DNA from: JAGTVG01 sp964543195
Lineage (GTDB): Bacteria; Bacteroidota; Bacteroidia; Cytophagales; Cyclobacteriaceae
Reading direction: 5' to 3'
Length of the DNA stretch: 64,000 bases
NCBI GenBank assembly: GCA_964543195.1
Contig: CAZIXF010000028.1
Coordinates: forward strand, 3,407-67,406
Shown here piece by piece: positions 53,860 to 62,540 of this stretch; position 1 is the first letter of the stretch; each line of letters begins with the position of its first letter. The notes beneath the pieces are model-generated. The model did not search any database, was not told the DNA's origin, and was given only the letters and a program-made list of their open reading frames with translations. Both the position numbers and the translations under genes were made by a program.

Positions 53860-54575
53860 CTTTTGGTTACATCCGCACCGCTTGATGTATTGATATTCAC
53901 CACTTCCGGTTCACCACGGTAATGTACATCGCTGCCACTTGTAGCATTCACTTCCAGTGACCCCGTTACCCGGATCTTTACATCCGAACCACTCGAAAGC
54001 TCAAGCACGGCATCGGTGGTCTCCAAATCGTAGGCATCGATATCGCTTCCGCTCGTAGCTTTTGCATAAAATTTACCGGATCTTCCCTCCAGTTCAGCAT
54101 CCGATCCACTGGAGGCTCTCAGACTTATATCGGAAGCCTCAAGTGATAACTCTATGTCACTGCCACTGGATGCTTTTATCTCAATTTTCCCGAATTTGAG
54201 CAACTGGTCCGATTCCACATCCGAGCCGGCACTCACGTCCAGTAACTCAATGTCCACAAAGGTAATTAGAGCCTCCACATTACCCCTCCTGAACCAGTTT
54301 CGATCGACAGACAATTCCAGGGTTCCGTTTACTACTTCAGATTCCACATCATCTATCAGATCTTCATCTGCGATGATTATAAGCCGTGCTTCCCTTCCCT
54401 GGCTGAGTTTAACATCAATACCACTGGAAACCCGGATACCATCGAAATCGCCGACCGGGCGTTCTTCCTCCACATCGGGACCAAATCCCCCGTTGGAGTA
54501 AACACAAGCATTTGACAGGAATGAAATACCTGTCAATAAAATAAATAGAGATAAAAAATGATGTTTTGTGTACAT
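53856..54575 (-). CDS. exported GIN-domain (DUF2807) protein with SSGSD ladder
   Basis: The 239-residue protein has a signal peptide ending near Cys24 (SFLSNACVYSN), followed by a head-GIN/DUF2807 β-helix. A ladder of S-S/T-G-S-D turns recurs: Asp at residues 54, 119, 140, 159, 179, 198, 216 and 235, spaced 18-21 residues after the first. This gives a stack of Ser/Asp turns along one face of the helix. Such proteins are surface or periplasmic and poorly understood. Its stop overlaps the isomerase relic. Confidence 0.88.
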   Translation of the reverse strand: MYTKHHFLSLFILLTGISFLSNACVYSNGGFGPDVEEERPVGDFDGIRVSSGIDVKLSQGREARLIIIADEDLIDDVESEVVNGTLELSVDRNWFRRGNVEALITFVDIELLDVSAGSDVESDQLLKFGKIEIKASSGSDIELSLEASDISLRASSGSDAELEGRSGKFYAKATSGSDIDAYDLETTDAVLELSSGSDVKIRVTGSLEVNATSGSDVHYRGEPEVVNINTSSGADVTKR

Positions 54576-55260
54576 GTACCGATTATTTTGAGTTTCAGGT
54601 CTTCAATTTATCACTCTTCATTCAAAATTTAAAATAAATACCCGCATCTTTCTATTAGACTTACTCAGGCATATTCCAGTTACACGCATCTCCCATCAAC
54701 CGTTAAAAGAAAATTAGGATAATACTGCCACTTTACCGTTACGTAATCAGTTCCCCATTGATTTACCGCCATCCGGCTGACTCCGGCAGCTATTCATTAC
54801 AGGTGCCTGAGACCAACTCCATATCCCATCCGGCAAGGAAAGCTTTCCCGGCGGCAGTTTTCCGGTTTTCTGCGACTCGTAGGCCCTGAATCCGGTTTCC
54901 CTGTTGGAAGAGCACTGTTCATGACTGGTTTATGCACAGTAAAACAAGAGCATTCAACCCAATAAGGAAATAAAAGATGAACCCAAATCCGTTATTAGAA
55001 CATAAAATATACACGTAACTCTCTCTAAATGTGAATATTACAGATAAAAATTTCTAATGACCGTCATTAGAAACTATTTGATTTTCAGGAATTTATGCTC
55101 TAATGAATAATCCGGGATGAATTATCATGATCCGGGATACCTGCGTGTACTCATTTTATTGCTAAAATAAGGTTCTCCTATCCGGGAATATTGATTTTTA
55201 TCGTCGGGGAAAATTAATAAACCCGGGAAGGCTCATCGGAAGTCAGGAGTAGCTTAGCTG
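54576..55260. other. 685-bp intergenic region with repeat and decayed coding traces
   Basis: It contains repeat copy 2 (54982-55118) and a minus-strand stretch (about 54680-54910) with broken coding character: GFRAYESQKTGKLPPGKL and, in another frame, MAVNQWGTDYVTVKWQYYP. No intact gene or RNA is recognised. Confidence 0.5.
54982..55118 (+). repeat. 137-bp dispersed repeat, copy 2
   Basis: It aligns gap-free to 30661-30797 in the same orientation. The core stem TCTAATGA-CCG-TCATTAGA is at 55053-55071 and the extra TCTAATGA at 55099-55106. No GxxExxY coding follows this copy. Confidence 0.9.
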
Positions 55261-56289
55261 TCAGGCCCGGGTTTTACGGGCGGGAAACCGGCCTTTCGTA
55301 TAGATCCTGATATTCGAATCACTGCCTTTTCTTAATTTTTCCTGGATTTCGTCTGGTAGTTCAATGATCTGCCGGCATTCCTCCGAACAGCATCCCGTAT
55401 TCTTGTCAGCACAGGTTTCACACTGGATGAACAACAGGTTACAGGCTGCATTTTTACAGTTGGTGTGTGTATCGCAGGGCCGGCCGCATTGGTGGCAGCG
55501 GGCAATTATCTCATCGGATATCTTTTCACCCAGCCTCTCGTCGAAAACAAAATTTTTTCCAATGTATTTGTTTTCCAGATCATGGTCTTTTACATCCCTG
55601 GCGTATTTGATAATTCCTCCTTCCAGCTGATACACATTATCGAAACCAATGTATTTAAAATAAGCACTTGCCTTTTCGCAACGGATCCCGCCGGTACAAT
55701 ACATGAGTATGTGTTTATCCCTGTGTTGATCCAGTTTCCGGGTAACGATATCAAGTGCATCCCTGAAGGTATCCGCATCCGGGAGCAGGGCATTTTTAAA
55801 ATGACCGATCTCGCTTTCATAATGATTGCGCATATCCACTACGATGGAATCCGGCCGGCCGGCAAGTTCATTGAATTCAGTTGCATTTACGTGTTTTCCG
55901 ATCCGGGTTACATCGAAAGTATCATCATCGAGGCCGTCAGCCAGTATCTTTTTTCTTACCTTGATCTTCAACTTATAAAAGGATTTTCCGTTGTCTTCCA
56001 CGGCCTGGTTGAGCCGAACCCCTTTCAGAAAAATTATTTCATCGAGTATGGAAAGGAAAGCGGCATAATTTACCTCGGGCACACTGATCTGGGCATTGAT
56101 GCCTTCCTTTGCCACATAAATTCTCCCGAAAACGTTTAGATTGTCCAGAAGAGTATAGAGATGATCCCTGAAGATCTGTGGATTAACCAGTTTATGGTAT
56201 TTATAAAAAGAAACAGTTATTCTTTTTTCCTGCTTGTTTCGCAGGTTTTCTTTCAGGATACTGCTGTTGATCTTGTTCCGTAATTCCAT
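55261..56289 (-). CDS. trhO: tRNA uridine(34) hydroxylase, rhodanese family
   Basis: The 342-residue protein matches TrhO/YceA. The N-terminal ferredoxin-like domain contains VNPQIFRDHLY…GRIYVAKEGINAQIS. The rhodanese domain has the active Cys in MYCTGGIRCEKASAYFK. The C-terminal part is a zinc-binding cysteine cluster (CHQCGRPCDTHTNCKNAAC…CETCADKNTGCCSEEC). It uses O2 to form 5-hydroxyuridine at wobble U34 of tRNAs. Length and motif order are complete. Confidence 0.92.
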   Translation of the reverse strand: MELRNKINSSILKENLRNKQEKRITVSFYKYHKLVNPQIFRDHLYTLLDNLNVFGRIYVAKEGINAQISVPEVNYAAFLSILDEIIFLKGVRLNQAVEDNGKSFYKLKIKVRKKILADGLDDDTFDVTRIGKHVNATEFNELAGRPDSIVVDMRNHYESEIGHFKNALLPDADTFRDALDIVTRKLDQHRDKHILMYCTGGIRCEKASAYFKYIGFDNVYQLEGGIIKYARDVKDHDLENKYIGKNFVFDERLGEKISDEIIARCHQCGRPCDTHTNCKNAACNLLFIQCETCADKNTGCCSEECRQIIELPDEIQEKLRKGSDSNIRIYTKGRFPARKTRA

Positions 56290-56416
56290 GTATAATTTTC
56301 GATACTGAATCAGGCAGTTATAAGGGGTTTTCTTGAAGCCTGACCTGCAAAGTTAATAAAAAAACCGGTGGATACAATCCGCCTTGAAGGGGGCGGCTGA
56401 TCGGGGGAATCCGGAA

Positions 56417-57049
56417 CTATTCGGCTTTCAATTCGCCTTTCATGTATTTTTTATATTCATCGCAGGTAAGAAAACCGTTCCCCTCACAGAAGGGACAGGT
56501 CTGGTATACGGTGTTATTCATTTTACCCGGTTTGATCAGAACGCCTTCCCCATTGCATAATGGACACTGAAAATGAGTCCTGCCTTTGCAGTCGAATTCA
56601 TTTTCGCTGGATAATTGGCGGGCCACATTTTCTGCATTCCTTTGCGATTCAAGTTTATAGGCCTGTTCGGAGCGATTGAGATAATTTACGGCTTCTTCAA
56701 AAAACCGCCCTTTCGTGCCTTTCAGTTCAATGTATTTGTTCAGCCAGTTGATAGCCTGTTTATACTGATTGAGGTAATATGAATTTTTCCCGAAATAAAA
56801 TGAAATATCGGCCGGGAGCACTTCCATATTCCTTAGCACCCGTTTGAATTTTTTGTCAGCCTCCTGAAAATTCCCTTCGTCCATTAATTTCACGGCTTCT
56901 TCCATGATCAGCCTGTGCTGGGTTTCCCCATAGGACTGTGCTTGTACCGGGGAATTTCCTGTGATGAAAAGAACTCCACTCAGACGGATGAGGAATACTA
57001 CAAAAATATTGAGGTAGTGATATGTCATGATGCGTTTAATCCAGTTCAT
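56417..57049 (-). CDS. exported TPR-like protein with DnaJ-type zinc-ribbon tail
   Basis: The 210-residue product has a signal-like N-terminus (NIFVVFLIRLSGVLFI…PVQAQ). An ATG at 57028 would avoid the 14-bp overlap with recR. Residues ~40-130 look like TPR helices (AVKLMDEGNFQEADKKFKRV; NQYKQAINWLNKYIEL). The tail has paired CxxCxGxG-like motifs (CPLCNGEGVL and CPFCEGNGFLTC), as in DnaJ zinc centres. Function unknown; a periplasmic scaffold or chaperone-like role is conceivable. It follows recR directly. Confidence 0.75.
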   Translation of the reverse strand: MNWIKRIMTYHYLNIFVVFLIRLSGVLFITGNSPVQAQSYGETQHRLIMEEAVKLMDEGNFQEADKKFKRVLRNMEVLPADISFYFGKNSYYLNQYKQAINWLNKYIELKGTKGRFFEEAVNYLNRSEQAYKLESQRNAENVARQLSSENEFDCKGRTHFQCPLCNGEGVLIKPGKMNNTVYQTCPFCEGNGFLTCDEYKKYMKGELKAE

Positions 57050-57647
57050 AATTAACCCTTTTCACTATACTTCTCCCCAGTGTGATCTCATCCGTAAATT
57101 CCAGTTCTCCTCCCACGGGTATACCTCTTGCTATTGTACTTATTTTCACAGGAAAGGACTTAAGTTTTTTTGCCACATAAAAAGCAGTGGTTTCTCCTTC
57201 CATGCTTGAAGATAAGGCCAGTATGATTTCTTTTATACCTCCGTCGGCATCCCGGATCCGTTGTTCCAGTGTGGAAATATTCAATTCATCCGGACCGATC
57301 CCGTCGATGGGTGAGATCAGTCCGCCAAGTACATGGAACAGGCCATTATACTGAGCCGTATTCTGTATAGCCATGATATCCGGTGTGTCTTCCACGACGC
57401 AGATCACCGAGGTGTCGCGGTTTGGGGTCATACAGGTGCATTCTTCCGTATGACTTATAATATGACATATACGACAATACCGTGTATCTTTTCGTAATTT
57501 GATCAATGCTTCGGCAAGACTTTCTGTGTAGACTTCCTCCTGCTTTAGTATGTGTAAAACCACCCTCAGTGCTGATTTTTTACCGATACCCGGTAGCTTG
57601 CTTATTTCATTAACCGCTTCCTCAATAAGTTTCGTCGGATATTCCAT
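57036..57647 (-). CDS. recR: recombination mediator protein RecR
   Basis: The 203-residue protein has the helix-hairpin-helix (ISKLPGIGKKSALRVVLHIL), the four-cysteine zinc finger (CRICHIISHTEECTC) and the Toprim domain (SVICVVEDTPDIMAIQ…HVLGGLISPIDGIGPDEL). It acts with RecO/RecF to load RecA at gaps. Length is standard. Confidence 0.96.
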   Translation of the reverse strand: MEYPTKLIEEAVNEISKLPGIGKKSALRVVLHILKQEEVYTESLAEALIKLRKDTRYCRICHIISHTEECTCMTPNRDTSVICVVEDTPDIMAIQNTAQYNGLFHVLGGLISPIDGIGPDELNISTLEQRIRDADGGIKEIILALSSSMEGETTAFYVAKKLKSFPVKISTIARGIPVGGELEFTDEITLGRSIVKRVNYELD

Positions 57648-57764
57648 GTTGTCCTGTATTCCCTTCTGTAAAGCTACACCATAATTTATAAAGTTGAATC
57701 CAAGCTGATTATTGCAATACTCCTAAAGTTAATCCGGTTCAGGCAATTATTATAGTGCTGAAGA

Positions 57765-58079
57765 TCATTCATTTCCGGTAAAAGTATGAGAGGCTTCTTG
57801 GTTTTTACGATTTCCGACCCGTTTTTTCCTTGAAGGATTTTCAGGCACGGGATCATAACCATGGGTCCCCCAGGGATGGCACCGTGATAATCTTTTCAGT
57901 CCCATCCATCCACCTTTGGCCGGTCCCCATTCCCTGATGGCTTCAATGGTATACTGGGAACAGGTAGGGGTGTGCCGGCAATGACTGCCGAGCAATGGAG
58001 AAATGGATACCTGATAAAATTTTACGATACCAATAAACACGTACGATAATACCTTCAACACAAAAATTCTGTATTTCAA
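57765..58079 (-). CDS. yidD: membrane protein insertion efficiency factor YidD
   Basis: The 104-residue product contains the YidD block FYQVSISPLLGSHCRHTPTCSQYTIEAI and KRLSRCHPWGTHGYDPVPE. An N-terminal amphipathic helix and a basic C-terminal tail (NPSRKKRVGNRKN) are also present. It aids YidC-dependent membrane insertion. It is usually near rnpA/yidC but is alone here. Confidence 0.93.
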   Translation of the reverse strand: MKYRIFVLKVLSYVFIGIVKFYQVSISPLLGSHCRHTPTCSQYTIEAIREWGPAKGGWMGLKRLSRCHPWGTHGYDPVPENPSRKKRVGNRKNQEASHTFTGNE

Positions 58080-58160
58080 TAAATATTTAACTTACTGATC
58101 TAAATTAACATATTCTTTCGAGATAGAATAACCTGAAAGGGGTTTAAAGCAACCGGAAAT

Positions 58161-58271
58161 CTAACTGCAAACTATTTGCCGGTTTTCCGGATAATATACG
58201 AAAGTCATCGTCAAAAGGATATACTTCGCGCCGTGGCGGTCGGTAAAGCAGGCCGCAAGATCATAGATCAT
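58161..58271 (-). CDS. possible 36-residue small ORF (unassigned)
   Basis: An ATG at 58271 opens a frame reading MIYDLAACFTDRHGAKYILL then TMTFVYYPENRQIV and a stop at 58161. Codons upstream in the same frame also read sensibly (ICCIYVKDG), so it may be the end of a decayed gene rather than a small gene. It lies just past the glnA terminator. I recognise no family. Confidence 0.2.
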   Translation of the reverse strand: MIYDLAACFTDRHGAKYILLTMTFVYYPENRQIVCS

Positions 58272-58308
58272 CCCGTCTTTTACATAAATACAGCAAATTT
58301 TTCCGAAT

Positions 58309-58345
58309 AAAAAAAGAAAGGCACCCGGTTGCCACGGGTGCCTTT
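58309..58345 (-). terminator. rho-independent terminator after glnA
   Basis: AAAGGCACCCG pairs with CGGGTGCCTTT around a 7-nt loop (58317-58345). On the minus strand a T-rich run follows. It lies 29 bp past the glnA stop. Confidence 0.9.
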
Positions 58346-58373
58346 TTGATGAACTTCTGTCTTTTTGCTGTCT

Positions 58374-59801
58374 CTAACTATCGTAATAAAGGAAAAACTC
58401 GTAGGGATGAGGCCTGAGCGCCATCTGGTCGATCTCGTTATCGCGCTTGTACTCGATGTAGGTATTGATGAGATCTTCTGAAAACACATCCCCTTTGGTC
58501 AGGAATGCATGATCGGCTTCAAGAGCATCAAGCGCTTCACCGAGGGTACCCGGCACCTTGGGGATGGTAGCAAGCTCATCTTTTGACATGGTATAGATGT
58601 CGCGGTCGAGCGGTTTGCCCGGATCGATCTTGTTTTCAATTCCGTCAATAACGGCCATTAATAAAGCACTGAACAGAAGATATCCGTTTGCGCTGGGATC
58701 CGGGCAACGGAATTCAAAACGTTTAGCTTTGGGACTGGAATGGTACATGGGTATCCTTACCGATGCAGACCGGTTCCTTTGGGAATAAGCCAGGTTTACG
58801 GGTGCTTCGAAACCGGGTACCAGACGATGGTATGAGTTGATAGTGGGTGCTGCAAACGCCAGGATAGCCGATGCATGTTTTAACAACCCTCCGATACCAT
58901 GCATGGCCATTTCAGAAAGTCCGGCGTAGCCATCTCCGGCAAACAGCGGTTTTCCGCTTTTCCACAATGAAAAATGCGTATGCATGCCACTTCCATTATC
59001 ATCAAATATGGGTTTTGGCATAAAAGTTACTGTCTTGCCATGCCTTTTTGCAATATTTTTAATGATATATTTAAACCACATGAACTGATCACCCATGGTA
59101 ACCAGGTCGGCAAATTTCATATCGATCTCACCCTGGCCGCCGGTAGCCACTTCATGGTGATGGGCTTCCACTATGATTCCCATCGACCGCATGGTCTTGA
59201 CCATTTCACCTCTAAGGTCGTGATAGGTATCGGTAGGGGATACCGGGAAATAACCGCCTTTATAACTGGGCTTGTATCCAAGGTTCGGTTCTTCGATCCG
59301 GTTGGTATTCCAGGCCCCTTCCACTGAATCGATCTGGTAAAAACCCATGTTCTGATTCTGTGTATATCGTACCTCATCAAATATAAAGAACTCCGGTTCC
59401 GGTCCTATGAAGCAGGTATCGCCCAGACCCGTTGAAGTGAGGAAATCAACTGCCTTTTTGGCTACATTTCGCGGATCCTTTCCATAGGCCTCGAGGGTGA
59501 CCGGATCAAAGATATCCGCAATAACGCTTACGGTAGGTTCAGCAAAGAAAGGGTCGATAACAGCGGTATTGGCCTGGGGTATTGCCAGCATATCGGACAT
59601 ATGAATATCCTGCCATCCCCGTATGGAGGAACCATCAAACCCGACACCTTCCTTGAAGGTATCCTCATCCCAGGTTTCGAGCGGAAAAGTACAGTGCTGC
59701 CATGTACCGAGAAGATCCACAAATTTCAAATCGACCATCTCCGCTCCATGCTTTTTTGCAAATTCGAAGAATTCTTTTGTAGAAGTAACTTTTTCAGCCA
59801 T
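58374..59801 (-). CDS. glnA: glutamine synthetase type I
   Basis: The 475-residue protein has GSI length. GVGFDGSSIRGWQDIHMSDM, the Glu-ligand block FIGPEPEFFIFDEV, VEAHHHEVATGGQGEIDMKF, FDDNGSGMHTHFSLW, the glutamate-binding NSYHRLVPGFEAPVNLAYSQRNRSASVRIP and RFEFRCPDPSANGYL are all present. It makes glutamine from glutamate, ammonia and ATP. The Tyr of the adenylylation region (DIYTMSKDEL) is retained, though the surrounding motif differs from enterobacterial GS. Two similar palindromes and a promoter-like box precede it. Confidence 0.96.
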   Translation of the reverse strand: MAEKVTSTKEFFEFAKKHGAEMVDLKFVDLLGTWQHCTFPLETWDEDTFKEGVGFDGSSIRGWQDIHMSDMLAIPQANTAVIDPFFAEPTVSVIADIFDPVTLEAYGKDPRNVAKKAVDFLTSTGLGDTCFIGPEPEFFIFDEVRYTQNQNMGFYQIDSVEGAWNTNRIEEPNLGYKPSYKGGYFPVSPTDTYHDLRGEMVKTMRSMGIIVEAHHHEVATGGQGEIDMKFADLVTMGDQFMWFKYIIKNIAKRHGKTVTFMPKPIFDDNGSGMHTHFSLWKSGKPLFAGDGYAGLSEMAMHGIGGLLKHASAILAFAAPTINSYHRLVPGFEAPVNLAYSQRNRSASVRIPMYHSSPKAKRFEFRCPDPSANGYLLFSALLMAVIDGIENKIDPGKPLDRDIYTMSKDELATIPKVPGTLGEALDALEADHAFLTKGDVFSEDLINTYIEYKRDNEIDQMALRPHPYEFFLYYDS

Positions 59802-59835
59802 TTTAAATTAAATTTAGTGATTATTAGTATTTTTA

Positions 59836-59902
59836 GGTTAAATTTTAGCCTTAAACAAACTATTTTTATGCAAATTTATATTTTATTGGTTAAAATTTTA
59901 AC
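59836..59902 (-). promoter_or_regulatory. glnA upstream region: paired palindromes and TAnnTTTG box
   Basis: GGTTAAATTTTAGCC (59836-59850) and GGTTAAAATTTTAAC (59888-59902) are two near-identical sites exactly 52 bp apart, about five helical turns. The second contains the 14-bp perfect palindrome GTTAAAATTTTAAC. Between them the minus strand reads TAAATTTG (59871-59878), fitting the Bacteroidota -7 box. A nitrogen-responsive operator pair is possible. The rest of the 326-bp gap 59802-60127 is AT-rich with one terminator. Confidence 0.35.
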
Positions 59903-60073
59903 TTGATGGTGCAATATAACTTAAAAGTTTCCTACTATCAAAGTAAATTTTGGTAAATGATTGAAAATTTGCATTTGATTTAAAATATAATAATGTAGCT
60001 AGACATTAATTATATAAATACAAATTCAGGAAGGATTTACATGCAACTAATGTATTTATAGCTGGATATAATA

Positions 60074-60106
60074 AAAAAAGCCTCCTGATCTCCTCAAGAG
60101 GCTTTT
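60074..60106 (-). terminator. rho-independent terminator after the RraA-like gene
   Basis: AAAAGCCTC pairs with GAGGCTTTT across a 13-nt loop, with a T-run on the minus strand. It lies 22 bp past the stop at 60128. Confidence 0.82.
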
Positions 60107-60127
60107 AATCTGGTTCAATTACGTTAT

Positions 60128-61051
60128 TTACCAGGTTCTGCTTTCAAGGTAAGCGTCGAGTTCTTCACGCGACATAGGAAGTAAATCGGGATTTTCATCG
60201 ATCCAGTTCAGAAAATCTTTCTTAATCTCGTCACTCCACCGGCCATCGATCTGGCCCGGTGTATATACGTCTTCACGAAGCCGCAGATGACCGAAGGCAT
60301 CTTTCAGGCTGATGAATTCAGCATTGATCACCACTTCTTCGAGAAGATGAGGTGGTATAAAAATTATCCCTTCTTTTTTGGCCAGCACTACATCTCCCGG
60401 GAATACGGTAACATTGCCTACGCGGACAGGCACGTTGATGCCCGTCATCATGGTTTGATGCAGGAAGGAGGGATCCCAGCCCCGGACGAATGCATTAAAT
60501 CCTTCGATCTTACCCAGTCCTTCCAGGTCTCTTGATCCTCCGTGCAGGATCACCCCGGTTTTTGACTTGGAATAGATGGCATTGCCCAGGTTGTCACCGA
60601 TAAGCGTCCCGTCAACCACCTTGCCAAAACAGTCTGCTACATATACATCACCTTCCTGGAGCATATCGAGAGGCCATGAGTTGGAAGCCCCGACACGGCC
60701 TTCGGCATGACCTTTTTCCATGATCCTTTCATTGTATTCAGGCCGGAGTGGCATATATAAGGCAGTCAGGGCTCTTCCCACGAAGGGTTGATCAGGATGC
60801 AGTATTTCCCAGCCCGATTCAAACTGATTATGGTAATCGAATCTTCTCAGCACACCCCAGGCTTCTTCGATGGAGATGTTCTTGAGTCTTTCCAGGAGAT
60901 CATCCGATACTTTGGGCCTCCCGTCCTTCAGGCGTTCACCTTCCCATTCTTTGGTGTAAAACTCCATTTCATTTTCCGTAGGCTCAATCTGGGCCATGGA
61001 TGAGAAGGCGAAAAAGGTAATAATCAATGTGTAGAATAATCGTGATTTCAT
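60128..61051 (-). CDS. exported RraA-like (HMG/CHA aldolase-fold) protein
   Basis: I choose the ATG at 61051 (307 residues), because it starts a signal peptide (MKSRLFYTLIITFFAFSSMAQ); a start at 61093 would overlap the transporter stop. Residues ~80-260 form the RraA/aldolase fold with MLQEGDVYVADCFG, GTLIGDNLGNAI and the catalytic Arg-Asp in ILHGGSRDLEGLGKIEGFNAF. VTVFPGDVVLAKKEGIIFIP follows. Relatives are RNase E regulators or 4-hydroxy-4-methyl-2-oxoglutarate-type aldolases. The retained Arg-Asp and export suggest a periplasmic aldolase. It lies 42 bp after the BASS transporter gene. Confidence 0.83.
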   Translation of the reverse strand: MKSRLFYTLIITFFAFSSMAQIEPTENEMEFYTKEWEGERLKDGRPKVSDDLLERLKNISIEEAWGVLRRFDYHNQFESGWEILHPDQPFVGRALTALYMPLRPEYNERIMEKGHAEGRVGASNSWPLDMLQEGDVYVADCFGKVVDGTLIGDNLGNAIYSKSKTGVILHGGSRDLEGLGKIEGFNAFVRGWDPSFLHQTMMTGINVPVRVGNVTVFPGDVVLAKKEGIIFIPPHLLEEVVINAEFISLKDAFGHLRLREDVYTPGQIDGRWSDEIKKDFLNWIDENPDLLPMSREELDAYLESRTW

Positions 61052-61092
61052 AGTATGTGCATTTTTAATAGTTATCATTTTAATAATGGTCA

Positions 61093-62412
61093 TTAAGTCG
61101 CTTTGGTTTCGATTGTTTTGGCTTCCATATCTTTATCTTCATCTACGGGCTTACGGCGCCAGTAAGTGGCCAGGGACGAACCGGTTATATTCATCAGCGG
61201 ACCGAATATAGCAGGAGCCAGTCCTACGGTGGCTACTTTTCCCATTTGCAGGGCGAGGCCTGAAGCAAGTCCTCCGTTCTGCATACCCACTTCAAAAGCT
61301 ACTGTTCTGCAGTCCTTTTTCGACATTCCGAAAAGTTTGGCGGAAAAGTAACCCAGTCCGTATCCCGTTACATTATGAATAAGGGTGGCCAGCACAAGCA
61401 GAAGGCCCACATCGAGCAGGCTGTCTCTTCCGGCTGCCGTGATGATCGTAATGATCACGGCAATACCGGCCATCGATACAAAGGATAACACTTTATCCAT
61501 GTAGGTCTCGAAATCCCTGAAAATATTTTTCAGGATCATCGCTACCACGGTCGGTAAACCAAAGAACCAGAAAAGATCCCACAATAGGGAAACGAAGGCT
61601 GCACTCATGGTGGCTTCCGTCGACTTAAGATAAATATAATTTTTTATAATGATGATCAATAAATAGGAAGAAAGCTGAATGATCTTGTTTTTCCGGGTTT
61701 CTTTTCCTTTGGAAAACAGGTTGAATATGAAACCGGCAATGATTGGCAGGATCATCATATTGATGATATCCAGCATCATCGACCAGAATTCTACCTCGAT
61801 ATATCGCCCGGCCAGGATCTTCATCAGGAAAGGGGTCAACACCGGGGATAACATGGTGGCTATGGCGGCCAGGGTTACGGCAAGCGCCAGGTTAGCCCGG
61901 GCTATGTACGACATCACATTTGAGGCAAGCCCACTTGGTGCACAACCGATCAGGAGCACACCGGCTGCAATTTCGGTGGGAAAATTAAAAGCATTGGCAA
62001 TGGAAAATCCCACCAGGGGCATGATGCTGAACTGGGCGACGATACCGATGATCACCCCCTTGGGCATTTTGATCACCCCCGCAAAATCATGCACGCTCAT
62101 CTGGGATCCCATCCCGAACATGATGATCTGCAGAAGGGGAACGATCAGCAATTTCAGGTCAAAATCACCGATACTGGTGAAATAAGCTGGATAATACATG
62201 GACGCAGTTACCGCAGCAAAGATCCATACGGTATAGGAGAAGCTCTTTAATTTTTCAAATCCCTGGAATCCGAGTGCCAGCGCTACAAAAAAAATGGTCA
62301 GGAATGGCCCGGTCAGTTTTTCGTTACCGGAAAAATACAGGATTAGAAAAATCGCCAGGCAGACAAAGGCCGTGGCCATGAGGAGGTTGTAGATAAATTT
62401 TTTTGTTTTCAT
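61093..62412 (-). CDS. BASS-family (bile acid:Na+ symporter-like) transporter
   Basis: The 439-residue integral membrane protein has about ten helices. It carries the family blocks QIIMFGMGSQMSVHDFAGV, GVLLIGCAPSGLASNVMSYIA, ALAVTLAAIATMLSPVLTP and FEVGMQNGGLASGLALQMG, the last with the Glu/Gly-rich crossover typical of SBF/BASS carriers. The N-terminal two helices and the C-terminal tail are extra. BASS proteins import organic anions such as keto acids or bile acids with sodium. It is co-directed with the RraA-like gene and divergent from the enolase-superfamily gene, so it may import a keto-acid product. Confidence 0.9.
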   Translation of the reverse strand: MKTKKFIYNLLMATAFVCLAIFLILYFSGNEKLTGPFLTIFFVALALGFQGFEKLKSFSYTVWIFAAVTASMYYPAYFTSIGDFDLKLLIVPLLQIIMFGMGSQMSVHDFAGVIKMPKGVIIGIVAQFSIMPLVGFSIANAFNFPTEIAAGVLLIGCAPSGLASNVMSYIARANLALAVTLAAIATMLSPVLTPFLMKILAGRYIEVEFWSMMLDIINMMILPIIAGFIFNLFSKGKETRKNKIIQLSSYLLIIIIKNYIYLKSTEATMSAAFVSLLWDLFWFFGLPTVVAMILKNIFRDFETYMDKVLSFVSMAGIAVIITIITAAGRDSLLDVGLLLVLATLIHNVTGYGLGYFSAKLFGMSKKDCRTVAFEVGMQNGGLASGLALQMGKVATVGLAPAIFGPLMNITGSSLATYWRRKPVDEDKDMEAKTIETKAT

Positions 62413-62540
62413 AATATTTCATCAGACTTTCCGGGAATTGATTATTTTTAAAAGGCCATTTGATTATGGATTGATTTTTAAAAAATTGACATTTTAAAAA
62501 TTTTTTCGAAAAAACTAAAAATAATTAAACTTTACCAATC

